This document shows positions 35,390-44,194 of a stretch of 46,715 nucleotides of DNA, piece by piece. A program made the translations under genes and the position numbers. Where the stretch lies: positions 1-46,715 of IMG/VR virus record IMGVR_UViG_3300007345_000070; one strand, 5' to 3'. The notes under the pieces are model-generated. The model was not told the origin of the DNA and did no database searches. It was given only the letters and a program-made list of their open reading frames with translations. How positions within the stretch are numbered: the stretch's first letter is position 1; each line of letters begins with the position of its first letter. The stretch comes from a virus.

Positions 35390-36262
35390 ATGGCAAAAAA
35401 CGAAACAAAGCATAAAAGCAAATACACTGCGCCTAAAGATATGGCAAAGTCTCAAAAACCAGAAGTACGGTCTGATCTTAAAGATTATATTAAAGACATA
35501 GTTAGAGACTGTATGTGGGAAGTTTCTGGAGAAATTCAACCAGGTATTAGAAAAGATGATAAATGGGATAAAGACGCAAAATCATATCCATTTGTTCACA
35601 ACAATGCAGACGGAAAAGATGAAGCTCCAGACATGGTTCCAGATCGCAAAGATGCTGACAATGCATATCCGATTAAAATGATGCAAGATGGCGATCCTAA
35701 AATGGCAGCACATGCAAAAAAAGCTTTTGAAAAAAATATTGAAAAAGACACAGAAGATTATTTAGAAGCCATGGCTCAACGTAACACCGGTGAAAAATTA
35801 AAAGAAGATATTAAAAAATTATCTGAATCACAAAAAGAGCAACTCGTACGAAAGTATATACGAAATAAAATTGTTAAAGTATTACAAGAACAAACTGAAA
35901 TAGAGCCAACCGAAATGCCTGGTGCAGAAACGCCACCTGCCGAAGCACCTGCAGCCGAAGCACCAGCAGCTGAAGCACCACCTGCTCCTGAAGTCGAAGC
36001 CGACCCAGAAATTGACAGTGAAGATGCAAAAAAAGAAAAATTAAAAAACATACAAAAGTCTCCGGAATATTTTAAAGATTATTTAGAAATACACAAAGAC
36101 AGTATGAATATACCTAAATTAATAAAAGTTGGTCTCGATCCATTACTAGACACATTACAATCATTAGATGGAGATCAGAAGAAATTAGCAATGCGAATGA
36201 TAATGCAGACTGTAGCTCGTTCTAAACAAGATTATGCTGCAGCTGATTTAGAAATAACATAA
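35390..36262 (+). CDS. Unknown hydrophilic protein with Pro/Ala/Glu linker
   Basis: A 290-residue protein. The first 140 residues are charged and helical (SDLKDYIKDIVRDCMWEVSG). A helix rich in Lys and Gln follows (SESQKEQLVRKYIRNKIVKV). A low-complexity linker at about 180-205 repeats PAEAPAAEAP, and the C-terminal 80 residues are a compact helical domain (FKDYLEIHKDSMNIPKLIKV, then MRMIMQTVARSK). The layout of two helical domains tethered by a flexible acidic linker suits an assembly or scaffold factor. It lies ahead of the terminase group, but no family is recognised. Confidence 0.6.
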   Translation: MAKNETKHKSKYTAPKDMAKSQKPEVRSDLKDYIKDIVRDCMWEVSGEIQPGIRKDDKWDKDAKSYPFVHNNADGKDEAPDMVPDRKDADNAYPIKMMQDGDPKMAAHAKKAFEKNIEKDTEDYLEAMAQRNTGEKLKEDIKKLSESQKEQLVRKYIRNKIVKVLQEQTEIEPTEMPGAETPPAEAPAAEAPAAEAPPAPEVEADPEIDSEDAKKEKLKNIQKSPEYFKDYLEIHKDSMNIPKLIKVGLDPLLDTLQSLDGDQKKLAMRMIMQTVARSKQDYAAADLEIT

Positions 36263-36269
36263 AAAACAT

Positions 36270-36938
36270 ATGGGAAAAAATAAGTTACAAAACATCAAAG
36301 CTATCGAAAAAATGCTCGATGGCACACACAAGTTTCAAACCAAAAAAACTATAGGATTTAGTGATACTGAGTCAACGTCTAAACAAAATGAACGACATGA
36401 AATTGGGGACATTTGGGAAGACGTCGATGCTAATGGCAATATATATGTCATAGAACAACACGATGGATTTCGAACACGTAAACCAAAAAATTCTGAAGTA
36501 TTAAGTGAAGTTCGAGAAGAATTGAGATCATTTGCAAATTGTCCAAAAGAAACATGCACTTGTGATCCAACATATCATCTCAACAAAAAAATGAGAGCTA
36601 TACACGGAATGTGTTTTGATTGTGTTATTGACATGGAACATGAACTTAAAAAACAAGGAAAGTTTGAAAATTATGCTCGAGAAAAAATGCGAGCTAATGC
36701 ATTAGCATGGTTACAAAAAGCAGAACAAGACGTTGATATGCTCCGTGAGGCATATACTAAAGCATCTAAACTAGTTATCAATGGTCAAGGTGATACCGAG
36801 TCATGGGCAGCACAGATGACGCCAGAAGAGTTCGAAGAAAAAGTTACAAACGGATTTGAAAAATACAAAGAAGATTTTTTAAATAAATTAGATAAACACA
36901 CAAACGGAGAAAATAATGAAAATTTGGAACAAGATTAA
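36270..36938 (+). CDS. Unknown protein with a cysteine cluster, probable metal-binding
   Basis: A 222-residue protein. The N-terminal 90 residues contain a small beta unit (GDIWEDVDANGNIYVIEQHD). A cysteine-rich segment follows at about 106-136: CPKETCTCDPTYHLNKK, then GMCFDCVIDME, giving C-x4-C-x-C and C-x2-C groups likely to bind zinc. The C-terminal half is helical and acidic (MRANALAWLQKAEQDVDMLR). The position two genes before the large terminase might suggest a packaging-related role such as small terminase, but I see no gp16 signature. It overlaps the next gene by 23 bases. Confidence 0.6.
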   Translation: MGKNKLQNIKAIEKMLDGTHKFQTKKTIGFSDTESTSKQNERHEIGDIWEDVDANGNIYVIEQHDGFRTRKPKNSEVLSEVREELRSFANCPKETCTCDPTYHLNKKMRAIHGMCFDCVIDMEHELKKQGKFENYAREKMRANALAWLQKAEQDVDMLREAYTKASKLVINGQGDTESWAAQMTPEEFEEKVTNGFEKYKEDFLNKLDKHTNGENNENLEQD

Positions 36939-37266
36939 ATCATCAGTATTATGGATAGGAATTGCTATAGTTGGACTATTAGGACTTATAGCAGCATTTG
37001 GTCGATTATTTACAAAACACACAAAAAAGAATATTCAGAAAAAAATTGACAACAACGAAAAAAAGATTGAACGAGTCAAAGGTAAAGAAGATCAATTAAA
37101 AACACAGAAGCGACAAGTTAAAAAAGAATTAACTGATTTAAAAGAAACAGTTAAGAAAACTAAAACCGTAAAACGTAAACCGGCACCAAAAAAAGTTCCT
37201 GCAAAAAAGAAAAATACTAGTTCAGCAAAGAAAAATATTGTTTCTAAAACAAAAAGAAAAAAATGA
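36916..37266 (+). CDS. Small membrane-anchored coiled-coil protein, spanin-like
   Basis: A 116-residue protein. One N-terminal membrane helix (residues of about 9-32, SVLWIGIAIVGLLGLIAAFG) is followed by a Lys-rich coiled coil (KKIDNNEKKIERVKGKEDQL) and a very basic tail with KKVPAKKK repeats. A GGAG Shine-Dalgarno lies 6 bases before the ATG. The arrangement of inner-membrane anchor plus periplasmic coiled coil is that of an i-spanin, and the overlapping next gene encodes an exported coiled-coil protein. The highly basic tail is not typical of known spanins, so DNA or wall binding is an alternative. Confidence 0.55.
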   Translation: MKIWNKIKSSVLWIGIAIVGLLGLIAAFGRLFTKHTKKNIQKKIDNNEKKIERVKGKEDQLKTQKRQVKKELTDLKETVKKTKTVKRKPAPKKVPAKKKNTSSAKKNIVSKTKRKK

Positions 37267-37643
37267 AACAAATAATTTTTATATTATTATTTCCAATAAC
37301 ATTATTCGGACAAACCGTAACTGATACGTGTTTTACAGAACAACAGATACACGACATATCAGAAACATTAGATGAATTATATTATCAAGATTCAGTTAAT
37401 AATGCATTAATAACACAGCAAGAAGCAGTTATAGAAAAACAAGATGAATTACTTCGTTTAGATTCTTTACAATTAGAATACAAACAACAACAGATTAATT
37501 TACTTGAAGAAAATATAGATTTATACGTAAAGCAACAAAAAAGGTTACAACCTAAATGGTATAATCATAAAGCTTTATGGTTCGGTAGTGGTATATTAAC
37601 TACGATATTAACTGGTAAATTAATAGTAGGGGCAATTCAATAA
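37263..37643 (+). CDS. Exported coiled-coil protein with C-terminal membrane helix, spanin-like
   Basis: A 126-residue protein. It starts with a signal peptide (MKQIIFILLFPITLFGQ), has a coiled coil at about 45-95 (QQEAVIEKQDELLRLDSLQL, then QQQINLLEENIDLYVKQQK), and ends with a hydrophobic helix (ALWFGSGILTTILTGKLIVG). The first Cys is six residues after the Gln, so a standard lipobox is not clear. A cleaved signal followed by a periplasmic coiled coil and a terminal membrane helix resembles unimolecular spanins. The ...LFGQ ending points to a Bacteroidota host. It overlaps the previous gene (ATGA) and the terminase start, so it may be part of a lysis pair placed before gene 17. Confidence 0.6.
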   Translation: MKQIIFILLFPITLFGQTVTDTCFTEQQIHDISETLDELYYQDSVNNALITQQEAVIEKQDELLRLDSLQLEYKQQQINLLEENIDLYVKQQKRLQPKWYNHKALWFGSGILTTILTGKLIVGAIQ

Positions 37644-39223
37644 TGGCTAATCCTAACATAAAACAAATAATTCAACAGCAATATCAAATGTGTGCTGCTG
37701 ACCCTGTTTTTTTTATGCGTCAATATTGTTATATACAACATCCTAAACGAGGTAAAATTAAATTTAATTTGTTTGACTTTCAAGAAACGTCATTAACACA
37801 ATTACAAAATAATAGATACAGTGTTATATTGAAATCTAGGCAATTAGGTATATCAACACTGTCTGCAGGATTTGCTTTATGGAGCATGTTATTTAAAGAA
37901 GACTTTAACGTGTTAGTTATTGCAACCACACAAGAAGTAGCAAAAAACTTAGTAACTAAAGTTCGGGTAATGCATGATAACTTACCAAGTTGGCTCAAGG
38001 GGTCAATTGAAGCAGACAATAAATTATCTTTAAAATTTCGTAATGGCTCACAAATAAAAGCCGTATCATCAGCAACTACCGGTGCACGTTCAGAAGCACT
38101 ATCTTTACTAATAATTGATGAGGCTGCCTTTATTAGAAATATTGAAGAAATATGGATAGCATCACAAGCAACCTTATCTACTGGTGGTGGTGCAATAGTA
38201 TTATCTACACCAAATGGTATTGGTAACTGGTTTCATAAAACATGGGTTGATGGTGAAACAAATCCACAAACACAATGGCACAACATAATGCTTCATTGGA
38301 CAGTTCATCCAGATAGAGATACTGAATGGAGAAATGAACAAACACAATTATTGGGTGAACGGGGAGCAGCACAAGAGTGTGATTGTGACTTTGTTAGTTC
38401 AGGACATACTGTAGTTGATGGTAAAATATTAGCAGAATATGAATCTAAATGTTCAGAGCCATTAGAAAAACGTGGTTTTGATAACGGTTATTGGGTTTGG
38501 GAATATCCTGATTATTCAAAAAATTATATAATTGTAGCTGATGTTGCTCGTGGTGATAGTGCCGACTGGTCTGCATTTCATGTTATTGACGTCGAAACAG
38601 TTACTCAAGTAGCCGAATATAAAGGTAAACTACCTCCTAAAGATTTTGGAAATATGTTAGTTACCGTAGCTACGGAATGGAACAACGCGTTGCTAGCAAT
38701 TGAAAATGCTAATATTGGTTGGGCAGCAATTCAACCAGCATTAGATAGAAACTATGAAAATTTATTTTATACATATAAAGATGACGGATATGTTGATGTT
38801 GATATTCAATTACAAAAAGGATACGACATGAAAGATAAAACTAAAATGGTTCCTGGAGTATCGACAACAAGTAGAACAAGACCACTAATGATATCTGCAT
38901 TAGAAATGTATATGCGAGAAAATACACCAGTTATACGCAGTAAACGACTCATACAAGAACTATTTGTCTTTCAGTGGTTAAATGGCAAAGCACAAGCACA
39001 AGTAGGTTATAATGATGACTTGGTAATGAGTTTTTGTATTGGCCTTTGGCTCAGAGATACATCTTTAAAACTAAGACAGCAAGGTATCGATCTAAATAAA
39101 AGAGCATTATCTCAATTTCAAAAAACAGATAGTGTTATTTATACTGGAAAAAACAAACCAAGAGACTCCGGATGGGATTGGCACAACGGCCAAAACGATG
39201 AAGGTTTAACATGGTTATTGTAA
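37643..39223 (+). CDS. gp17: Large terminase subunit gp17
   Basis: A 526-residue protein with both enzymatic domains. The packaging ATPase has a Walker A-type loop SRQLGIST (65-72) and Walker B LLIIDEAAF with Asp159-Glu160. The SATTGARSEALS stretch and the coupling motif STPNG follow. The C-terminal nuclease begins at ADVARGDSADWSAFHVID with Asp300 and has later acidic residues near GYNDDLVMS. It pumps DNA into the prohead through the portal and cuts concatemers. The length is slightly shorter than T4 gp17 (610 residues). The start overlaps the preceding stop by one base (TAATG). Confidence 0.95.
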   Translation: MANPNIKQIIQQQYQMCAADPVFFMRQYCYIQHPKRGKIKFNLFDFQETSLTQLQNNRYSVILKSRQLGISTLSAGFALWSMLFKEDFNVLVIATTQEVAKNLVTKVRVMHDNLPSWLKGSIEADNKLSLKFRNGSQIKAVSSATTGARSEALSLLIIDEAAFIRNIEEIWIASQATLSTGGGAIVLSTPNGIGNWFHKTWVDGETNPQTQWHNIMLHWTVHPDRDTEWRNEQTQLLGERGAAQECDCDFVSSGHTVVDGKILAEYESKCSEPLEKRGFDNGYWVWEYPDYSKNYIIVADVARGDSADWSAFHVIDVETVTQVAEYKGKLPPKDFGNMLVTVATEWNNALLAIENANIGWAAIQPALDRNYENLFYTYKDDGYVDVDIQLQKGYDMKDKTKMVPGVSTTSRTRPLMISALEMYMRENTPVIRSKRLIQELFVFQWLNGKAQAQVGYNDDLVMSFCIGLWLRDTSLKLRQQGIDLNKRALSQFQKTDSVIYTGKNKPRDSGWDWHNGQNDEGLTWLL

Positions 39224-39249
39224 AAAATTGCTTGGATCTTTAACATGTT

Positions 39250-39258
39250 ATATTTATA
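39250..39258 (+). promoter_or_regulatory. ATATTTATA motif (candidate late promoter)
   Basis: ATATTTATAATAAAAG lies 16 bases before the portal ATG in the 51-base gap after the terminase gene. Confidence 0.55.
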
Positions 39259-39274
39259 ATAAAAGAAATACTAT

Positions 39275-41104
39275 ATGGCATCTTTAAGAAAACGTTTACA
39301 GAACTTGTTCAGCACCAATGTTATTGTTCGTGCATATGGCAAAGATAAACTAAAAGTTGTTGATACAAACAAACTTCAATCAGTTGGAAACTTAGCACAA
39401 ACTAAATTAGCAGACCGATATACTAGGCTACATGGCTCTAATAAACATAAAGTAGGGGGCATACATGGAGGCTATGACTCTAATTACTATATGCATCAAA
39501 ATCGTATACAATTGTATACTGATTATGAAATGATGGACCGAGACCCGATTATACATTCGGCATTAGATATATACTCAGATGAGTCTACACTTGAAGATCA
39601 ATTCGGTGATATACTCACTATCAAGACCAATAACACCAAGATACAAAAAATACTTTATAATTTATATTATGACATCCTTAACATTGATTTTAATATGTGG
39701 GCATGGATTCGTAACATAACAAAGTATGGTGATTTCTTTTTAAAATTAGACATTGCAGATGAAATTGGAATCATCAATGCCAGACCATTTTCTAGTTATG
39801 AAATAGAACGTTATGAAGAATATGATGAGGTTACTGGTGAATATGATATAAAATTCAAACACATTGGCGGCTATGATGAATCATATGAAGTATTTGAAAT
39901 AGCACACTTTCGTTTGTTATCTGACTCAAACTTTTTACCATATGGTCGTTCTATGCTCGAAGGGGCAAGACAAGAATTTCAAAAACTAACAATGCTTGAA
40001 GACGCAATGCTCATACACAGAATAATGAGAGCACCAGAGAAGCGTATATTCAAGATAGACATAGGTAACATACCACCTAACGAAGTTGATACATTCATGG
40101 AACAGATTATCAACAAGATGAAAAAAATTCAACACGTTGATCAACAAACTGGTAATTATAATCTTAAGTTCAATCTAAATAATATGCTTGAAGATTACTT
40201 TTTACCTGTTAGGGGCGGACAGTCATCAACACAGATAGACACACTACCAGGAATGACATGGACTGGTACTGAAGATATTGAGTATGTGAAAAACAAAATG
40301 ATGGCAGCTCTTAAGATACCGAAGCCATTTTTAGGTTTTGATGAGGGGGTTGAAGGTAAAACTACATTAGCGTCAATGGATATTCGATTTGCTAGAACCA
40401 TTGAACGAATACAAAAAATAGTAATTTCTGAATTATATAAAATTGGTATTGTTCATTTAGCAACACAAGGTTATGAAGGTGAAGATCTTATTGGTTTTGA
40501 CCTATCATTGACACCACCATCGATAATCTACGATCAACAGAAAGTTGCATTGATGAATGAAAAAATAAATTTAGCTAACACCATGAAAGACAGCAAATTG
40601 GTGTCAGATAAATATATATATGAATTCATATTTAATATGTCCGAAGAACAGTGGCTACAAGAACGTGTTAATGTGATTGAAGATCTTAAGCTTAGATTCC
40701 GTCAAAATCAAATTGAACAAGAAGGTAATGATCCTACTATAACAGGTGTCTCATATGGTACGCCACACGACCTAGCTTCAATGCATATGAGCACTGATGA
40801 AGTTGAAGACAAAGATGTAGGGGGTCGACCTAAAGAAGGAATTAAATACGGACAACATGCAAATGAATTTGGATGGGATCCAACTGGTAAGAAAACTATA
40901 GATCAAGCATTTAATCCTGAAAATCAAAAGACTGCTTTTCAACCTAATCCTAGGAGGCGAAAGGTAACTATGACTCAAGAATCTCAAAATGTTTTAAATT
41001 ATTATAGAAAACAAAAAGGACAAAAAATTATAACAGAAACGTTTAATTCTTCATCTAAAGATAATGATTTAGGAACAATGTTAGATGAAAACAATATTTT
41101 ATAG
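39275..41104 (+). CDS. gp20: Portal vertex protein gp20
   Basis: A 609-residue protein of the T4 gp20 portal family. Typical stretches are YEMMDRDPIIHSALDIYSDE, WIRNITKYGDFFLKLDI, AHFRLLSDSNFLPYGRSMLE, APEKRIFKIDIGNIPPNEVD and the tunnel-helix region KNKMMAALKIPKPFLGFDEG. Twelve copies form the ring at the head vertex where DNA enters. The length is close to T4 gp20 (524 residues) with an extended polar C-terminus (NPENQKTAFQPNPRRRK). It is followed by core and protease genes in T4 order. Confidence 0.95.
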   Translation: MASLRKRLQNLFSTNVIVRAYGKDKLKVVDTNKLQSVGNLAQTKLADRYTRLHGSNKHKVGGIHGGYDSNYYMHQNRIQLYTDYEMMDRDPIIHSALDIYSDESTLEDQFGDILTIKTNNTKIQKILYNLYYDILNIDFNMWAWIRNITKYGDFFLKLDIADEIGIINARPFSSYEIERYEEYDEVTGEYDIKFKHIGGYDESYEVFEIAHFRLLSDSNFLPYGRSMLEGARQEFQKLTMLEDAMLIHRIMRAPEKRIFKIDIGNIPPNEVDTFMEQIINKMKKIQHVDQQTGNYNLKFNLNNMLEDYFLPVRGGQSSTQIDTLPGMTWTGTEDIEYVKNKMMAALKIPKPFLGFDEGVEGKTTLASMDIRFARTIERIQKIVISELYKIGIVHLATQGYEGEDLIGFDLSLTPPSIIYDQQKVALMNEKINLANTMKDSKLVSDKYIYEFIFNMSEEQWLQERVNVIEDLKLRFRQNQIEQEGNDPTITGVSYGTPHDLASMHMSTDEVEDKDVGGRPKEGIKYGQHANEFGWDPTGKKTIDQAFNPENQKTAFQPNPRRRKVTMTQESQNVLNYYRKQKGQKIITETFNSSSKDNDLGTMLDENNIL

Positions 41105-41112
41105 ATTCGTCC

Positions 41113-41121
41113 ATATTTATT
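41113..41121 (+). promoter_or_regulatory. ATATTTATT motif (candidate late promoter)
   Basis: ATATTTATTAATAAAG lies 8 bases after the portal stop and 25 bases before the ATG at 41147. It would serve the head-core and protease group 41147-43678. Confidence 0.5.
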
Positions 41122-41146
41122 AATAAAGAAAACTACTGGCTGCAGT

Positions 41147-41998
41147 ATGAAAAAATTAAAACATTCAAAATACAAGAATACCGGGATTCTTTTCGAGATG
41201 CTTGTAAGAAAGCTAACATCAGAAACAATGTCTTCTGACAAAACAGTAACCGTCGATATAATTAAAAAATATTTTGGTAAAAATACTGAATTAGCAAAAG
41301 AATTAAATTTATATAATTCGATAATTAAAGAACAACACAAATCAGAAGCTCGAGCGTTAGAATATATACGAACTATTAGAGAAGCATATACACGTCTTAA
41401 TCAAAGTACTTTGAAACGTCAACGATATAATTTAGTAAAAGAAATATCTGAAAATTTTGTATTTGAACGAGTATCGAAAATACATATAAACAATTACAAA
41501 GCATTAGCATCGATATACATGTTGTTTGAATATAAAGATTCAGACAATCCAAAAAGATTAATGGAATGTAAAAATGCAGTATTAGAACACACATTGTTAA
41601 CAGAAAAAGCAATGCTTCCAAAAGATGAGTTGTTAGAAACATTTTCTAAACAAGAAAAGGATACAAGATTATTAGCATATAAATTAATGATAGATAAATT
41701 TAACAACAAATATTCAGTACTTTCAGAATCACAGAAACAGTTGTTAAACAAGTACATTACCAATGTTAATGACACAGAAGCATTACGCGAATATATTAGC
41801 AATGTTATTCCTACATTAAAAACACGTTTAGCAGAACATTCAAAACATATAACAGATAATGTTACAAGAATAAAAGTTGAACGACTATCAGAAATGCTTT
41901 GCAATGTAGAAACAATGAAAAAATTAAAAGAATCACATATAGTGTCTTTAATGCGTTATATGGATTTAATTGATGAATTAAATAGGATACATAAATGA
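41147..41998 (+). CDS. Unknown helical protein in the head-core position
   Basis: A 283-residue, fully helical protein. It begins MKKLKHSKYKNTGILFEML, with L-F-E at 15-17. From memory, similar starts (KHxKxKNTGILFELLVRxxT) occur next to the portal gene in other T4-like marine phages, but I know of no defined role. The region between genes 20 and 21 in T4 encodes prohead core proteins gp67 and gp68, so a core or vertex assembly role is likely. The last codons overlap the next start by 4 bases (ATGA), so it is coupled to the core-like protein downstream. Confidence 0.65.
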   Translation: MKKLKHSKYKNTGILFEMLVRKLTSETMSSDKTVTVDIIKKYFGKNTELAKELNLYNSIIKEQHKSEARALEYIRTIREAYTRLNQSTLKRQRYNLVKEISENFVFERVSKIHINNYKALASIYMLFEYKDSDNPKRLMECKNAVLEHTLLTEKAMLPKDELLETFSKQEKDTRLLAYKLMIDKFNNKYSVLSESQKQLLNKYITNVNDTEALREYISNVIPTLKTRLAEHSKHITDNVTRIKVERLSEMLCNVETMKKLKESHIVSLMRYMDLIDELNRIHK

Positions 41999-42642
41999 AA
42001 TCATTCTTAAAACAAATAAACGAAAGTTTTCATGCACTTGACGAAAAAGCAGCAAAACCTGATTATTTAGATTTTGATGGCGATGGTGATAAAAAAGAAC
42101 CAATGAGAAAAGCGTTAAAAGATAAAGAACAAAATGAAGCAGTAGATCAAGATAACGATGGTAACAATGATTTTGATGATGTTAAAATTGCAAGAATGAT
42201 GGCATCGGGTATGTCAAAAGAAGATGCACTTAAAAAAGTTCAAGAAGAAAAAGAAATAGACGAAGCATCTACTTCTGCAGGCGCAGGTTCATATATGACT
42301 CCAAAAGCTTTTGGTAAAGCAGATGATGATACTGTTGAAGCCATGGGATATAAACGAGTTCAAGAAGCAATGGATCAAAAGTATGAACAACTTATTGAAG
42401 GCTATAAGCATTTTGCTCTAGGAGAAAATAATTCTTCACCAACACAAACAGTAAATCGAGCTATTAGAGAAGTAGCAAAACAGTTAAAATCAATTGAAGA
42501 AACTGTTAAATACACAAGCAGATTAAAAACAGAATCTGGAATATCACATTCAGGATTTAGTAGCGGAACACATAATGCTTTAAGAAAAATATCAGAGCGA
42601 TTAATTAAAATATCAGAGAGAGTTAGATCATTAGGAGAGTAA
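41995..42642 (+). CDS. Prohead core-like protein with Asp-rich EF-hand-like loops
   Basis: A 215-residue acidic, helical protein. The start MKSFLKQINESF contains I-N-E (8-10), a possible prohead-protease site. Two Asp-rich loops, DFDGDGDKKE and DQDNDGNNDFDD, resemble EF-hand or dockerin calcium loops; such loops recur in core proteins of this phage group. A STSAGAGSYMTPKAF segment and a basic helical end (ALRKISERLIKISERVRSLG) follow. It lies between the portal and protease genes, where T4 has gp67/gp68. It is probably an internal core protein that is degraded or trimmed on maturation. Confidence 0.65.
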   Translation: MKSFLKQINESFHALDEKAAKPDYLDFDGDGDKKEPMRKALKDKEQNEAVDQDNDGNNDFDDVKIARMMASGMSKEDALKKVQEEKEIDEASTSAGAGSYMTPKAFGKADDDTVEAMGYKRVQEAMDQKYEQLIEGYKHFALGENNSSPTQTVNRAIREVAKQLKSIEETVKYTSRLKTESGISHSGFSSGTHNALRKISERLIKISERVRSLGE

Positions 42643-42645
42643 GAT

Positions 42646-43266
42646 ATGTCAAAGCCATTATTAGTAGAATATATGAAGTTTAATCCAATTGGGTCACTCA
42701 ATGAGTCAAATGGTGCAAAATATGGAATTCCAGGTGGATTTGTAGTTCAAGGCATACTACAACGTAGTGGCGCAAAGAATCAAAATGGACGTGTATATCC
42801 TAAAAATATATTAATGCGAGAATGTCAACGATATCAAAAAGAATATATAGATCAAAACAGAGCTTTAGGTGAATTAGATCATCCAGAGTCAAGTGTTGTC
42901 AATTTAAACAATGTGTCTCATAATGTTTTAAAAATATGGTGGGAAGGCGATGATCTTAAAGGCGTAGTTCAAGTATTAGATACGCCGTCTGGTAAAATAT
43001 TAAAGTCTTTATTCAAAGAAGGTATAACACTAGGAATATCTAGTAGAGGTTTAGGTAGTGTTAAAGAATTAAGAAATGAAGGCGTTGTAGAAGTTCAAGA
43101 TGATTTTGAATTGATTTGTTGGGACTTTGTTAGCAATCCATCAACACATGGAGCTTTTATGGGAATGATGAAAGAATCGGTTGAAAAAAATAAAACAAAT
43201 AAATACGGAAAAGTTAATGATCTAATCACATCAATATTGTGTGAAGATGGTAAATGTAGGATATAA
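42646..43266 (+). CDS. gp21: Prohead maturation protease gp21
   Basis: A 206-residue serine protease of the T4 gp21 (herpesvirus-protease-like) family. The catalytic His is in GELDHPESS (His79), and the Ser is in GITLGISSRGLGS (Ser132 or Ser133), with spacing very similar to T4 gp21 (His85, Ser140). The conserved QNGRVYPKNIL lies before the His and ELICWDFVSNPSTHGAFM after the Ser. It also carries L-V-E (6-8), consistent with self-cleavage. It digests the core and trims head proteins after (I/L)-x-E. The GTG codon at 43241 inside its end is not a likely start for the next gene. Confidence 0.93.
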   Translation: MSKPLLVEYMKFNPIGSLNESNGAKYGIPGGFVVQGILQRSGAKNQNGRVYPKNILMRECQRYQKEYIDQNRALGELDHPESSVVNLNNVSHNVLKIWWEGDDLKGVVQVLDTPSGKILKSLFKEGITLGISSRGLGSVKELRNEGVVEVQDDFELICWDFVSNPSTHGAFMGMMKESVEKNKTNKYGKVNDLITSILCEDGKCRI

Positions 43267-43267
43267 T

Positions 43268-43678
43268 ATGAAATTTGAAAATAAACGATTGAAAATAATA
43301 AGAGATCTTGTTAATGAAGATGCATCTAAACAAACAGTATTTAGTGAAGGACCAGCACCATTAACTACAGAACAAAAAAGACAATTTGTAGAAGCATGTA
43401 AAACATTTTCGCATATGGGAGAAAGTGTATATGGATCTGGTAAATTAAAAGAGATTGTAGAACGTATTACTAGTATTGTAGAAATTGGCTCACAACTTGT
43501 CACTGAAAAAGAAGATATAGTAGACAGTGTTTCAGCAAGTCGTCATATGAAAGGTATGGGTGTTGCTCTTAAAGAATTTCAAAAATCTGCAAATGAAGTA
43601 ATGATTCACGAACGCAGAATGGAAGCTGCATTTGAAGATATTGCAGAAGGTATTCAAAAATATTTCGATGTAGGATAA
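43268..43678 (+). CDS. Small helical protein in the head module
   Basis: A 136-residue protein from the ATG at 43268; a GTG at 43241 would add nine residues within gp21 and is less likely. It is all helical, with an N-terminus (KRLKIIRDLVNEDASK) that resembles the targeting peptides of its neighbours, although the tripeptide is V-N-E rather than (I/L)-x-E. The rest is charged heptads (GKLKEIVERITSIVEIGSQL, then ERRMEAAFEDIAEGIQKYF). It lies one base after gp21 and is probably a minor core or head protein. Confidence 0.6.
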   Translation: MKFENKRLKIIRDLVNEDASKQTVFSEGPAPLTTEQKRQFVEACKTFSHMGESVYGSGKLKEIVERITSIVEIGSQLVTEKEDIVDSVSASRHMKGMGVALKEFQKSANEVMIHERRMEAAFEDIAEGIQKYFDVG

Positions 43679-43691
43679 TTTGGACATTTAA

Positions 43692-43700
43692 ATATTTATT
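43692..43700 (+). promoter_or_regulatory. ATATTTATT motif (candidate late promoter)
   Basis: ATATTTATTTATATAA lies in the 38-base gap before the ATG at 43717, 16 bases from it. It would drive the 43717-44434 pair including bS21. Confidence 0.5.
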
Positions 43701-43716
43701 TATATAATATAAAAGA

Positions 43717-44184
43717 ATGATAATGAGTAAGTTTAAAAAAATGTATAAAGACTTTTTTAGTTTAAAAGAACAAAAAGTAACATATTCTGATGACGAAGTA
43801 GCTAATTTAACAAAAGCTGCAGATGAAGCAGAACGTTTAAAACAAGCTATTACATCTGAAGAACTTATAGACGAAGCTCAACTAGTAAACAACTTAACAG
43901 ACTATGCAGGACATGTTATATATCAATTACGTGACCCGCAAGAAGCTAACGCAGTAGCCAAAGAAATACAACGATGGACTACTAAAAAGGGGTTTACTAT
44001 TATTGCTCATAAAAAATCCAAATCAGGTCGCACAGGATATTTTTATTTCAGAGTAGGAGAAGATCCAGGATCGGAATCACAAAAGATTCAAGGATATTTT
44101 GCACAACTACCCGAGCTTAACAAATTTGCATTTAAAGCCCCTAGAAGCAAAGCCCCAAGAAGAAGACCAAGTAGAAAATTTTAA
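43717..44184 (+). CDS. Small protein with basic tail and prohead-protease-type sites
   Basis: A 155-residue protein; the start may be 43717 (MIMSKFKK) or 43723 (MSKFKK). It has L-K-E near residue 17 (FFSLKEQ) and I-D-E followed by Ala near residue 52 (EELIDEAQ), both prohead-protease-type sites. Residues of about 60-130 form an alpha/beta unit (AVAKEIQRWTTKKGFTIIAH, then GRTGYFYFRVGE), and the tail is strongly basic and Pro-rich (APRSKAPRRRPSRKF). A basic tail on a protein made in the head module suggests an internal DNA-bound head protein, by analogy with T4 IP proteins. Confidence 0.6.
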   Translation: MIMSKFKKMYKDFFSLKEQKVTYSDDEVANLTKAADEAERLKQAITSEELIDEAQLVNNLTDYAGHVIYQLRDPQEANAVAKEIQRWTTKKGFTIIAHKKSKSGRTGYFYFRVGEDPGSESQKIQGYFAQLPELNKFAFKAPRSKAPRRRPSRKF

Positions 44185-44194
44185 AACAAGTTAT

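Noticed and set aside
35776-36051. Minus-strand Ala/Gly/Ser-rich frame
   Set aside because: It is antisense to the PAEAPAAEAP linker of the 290-residue protein and reflects that repeat only.
41494-41904. Minus-strand 136-residue frame
   Set aside because: It is opposite the helical head-core gene in a compact plus-strand operon; the composition is a shadow.
43241-43267. GTG start extending the 136-residue head protein into gp21
   Set aside because: The ATG at 43268 gives a start like those of its neighbours and avoids overlap with gp21.
44099-44194. N-terminal extension of the bS21 frame
   Set aside because: It overlaps the previous gene by 86 bases, and the bS21 similarity starts well after the ATG at 44195.
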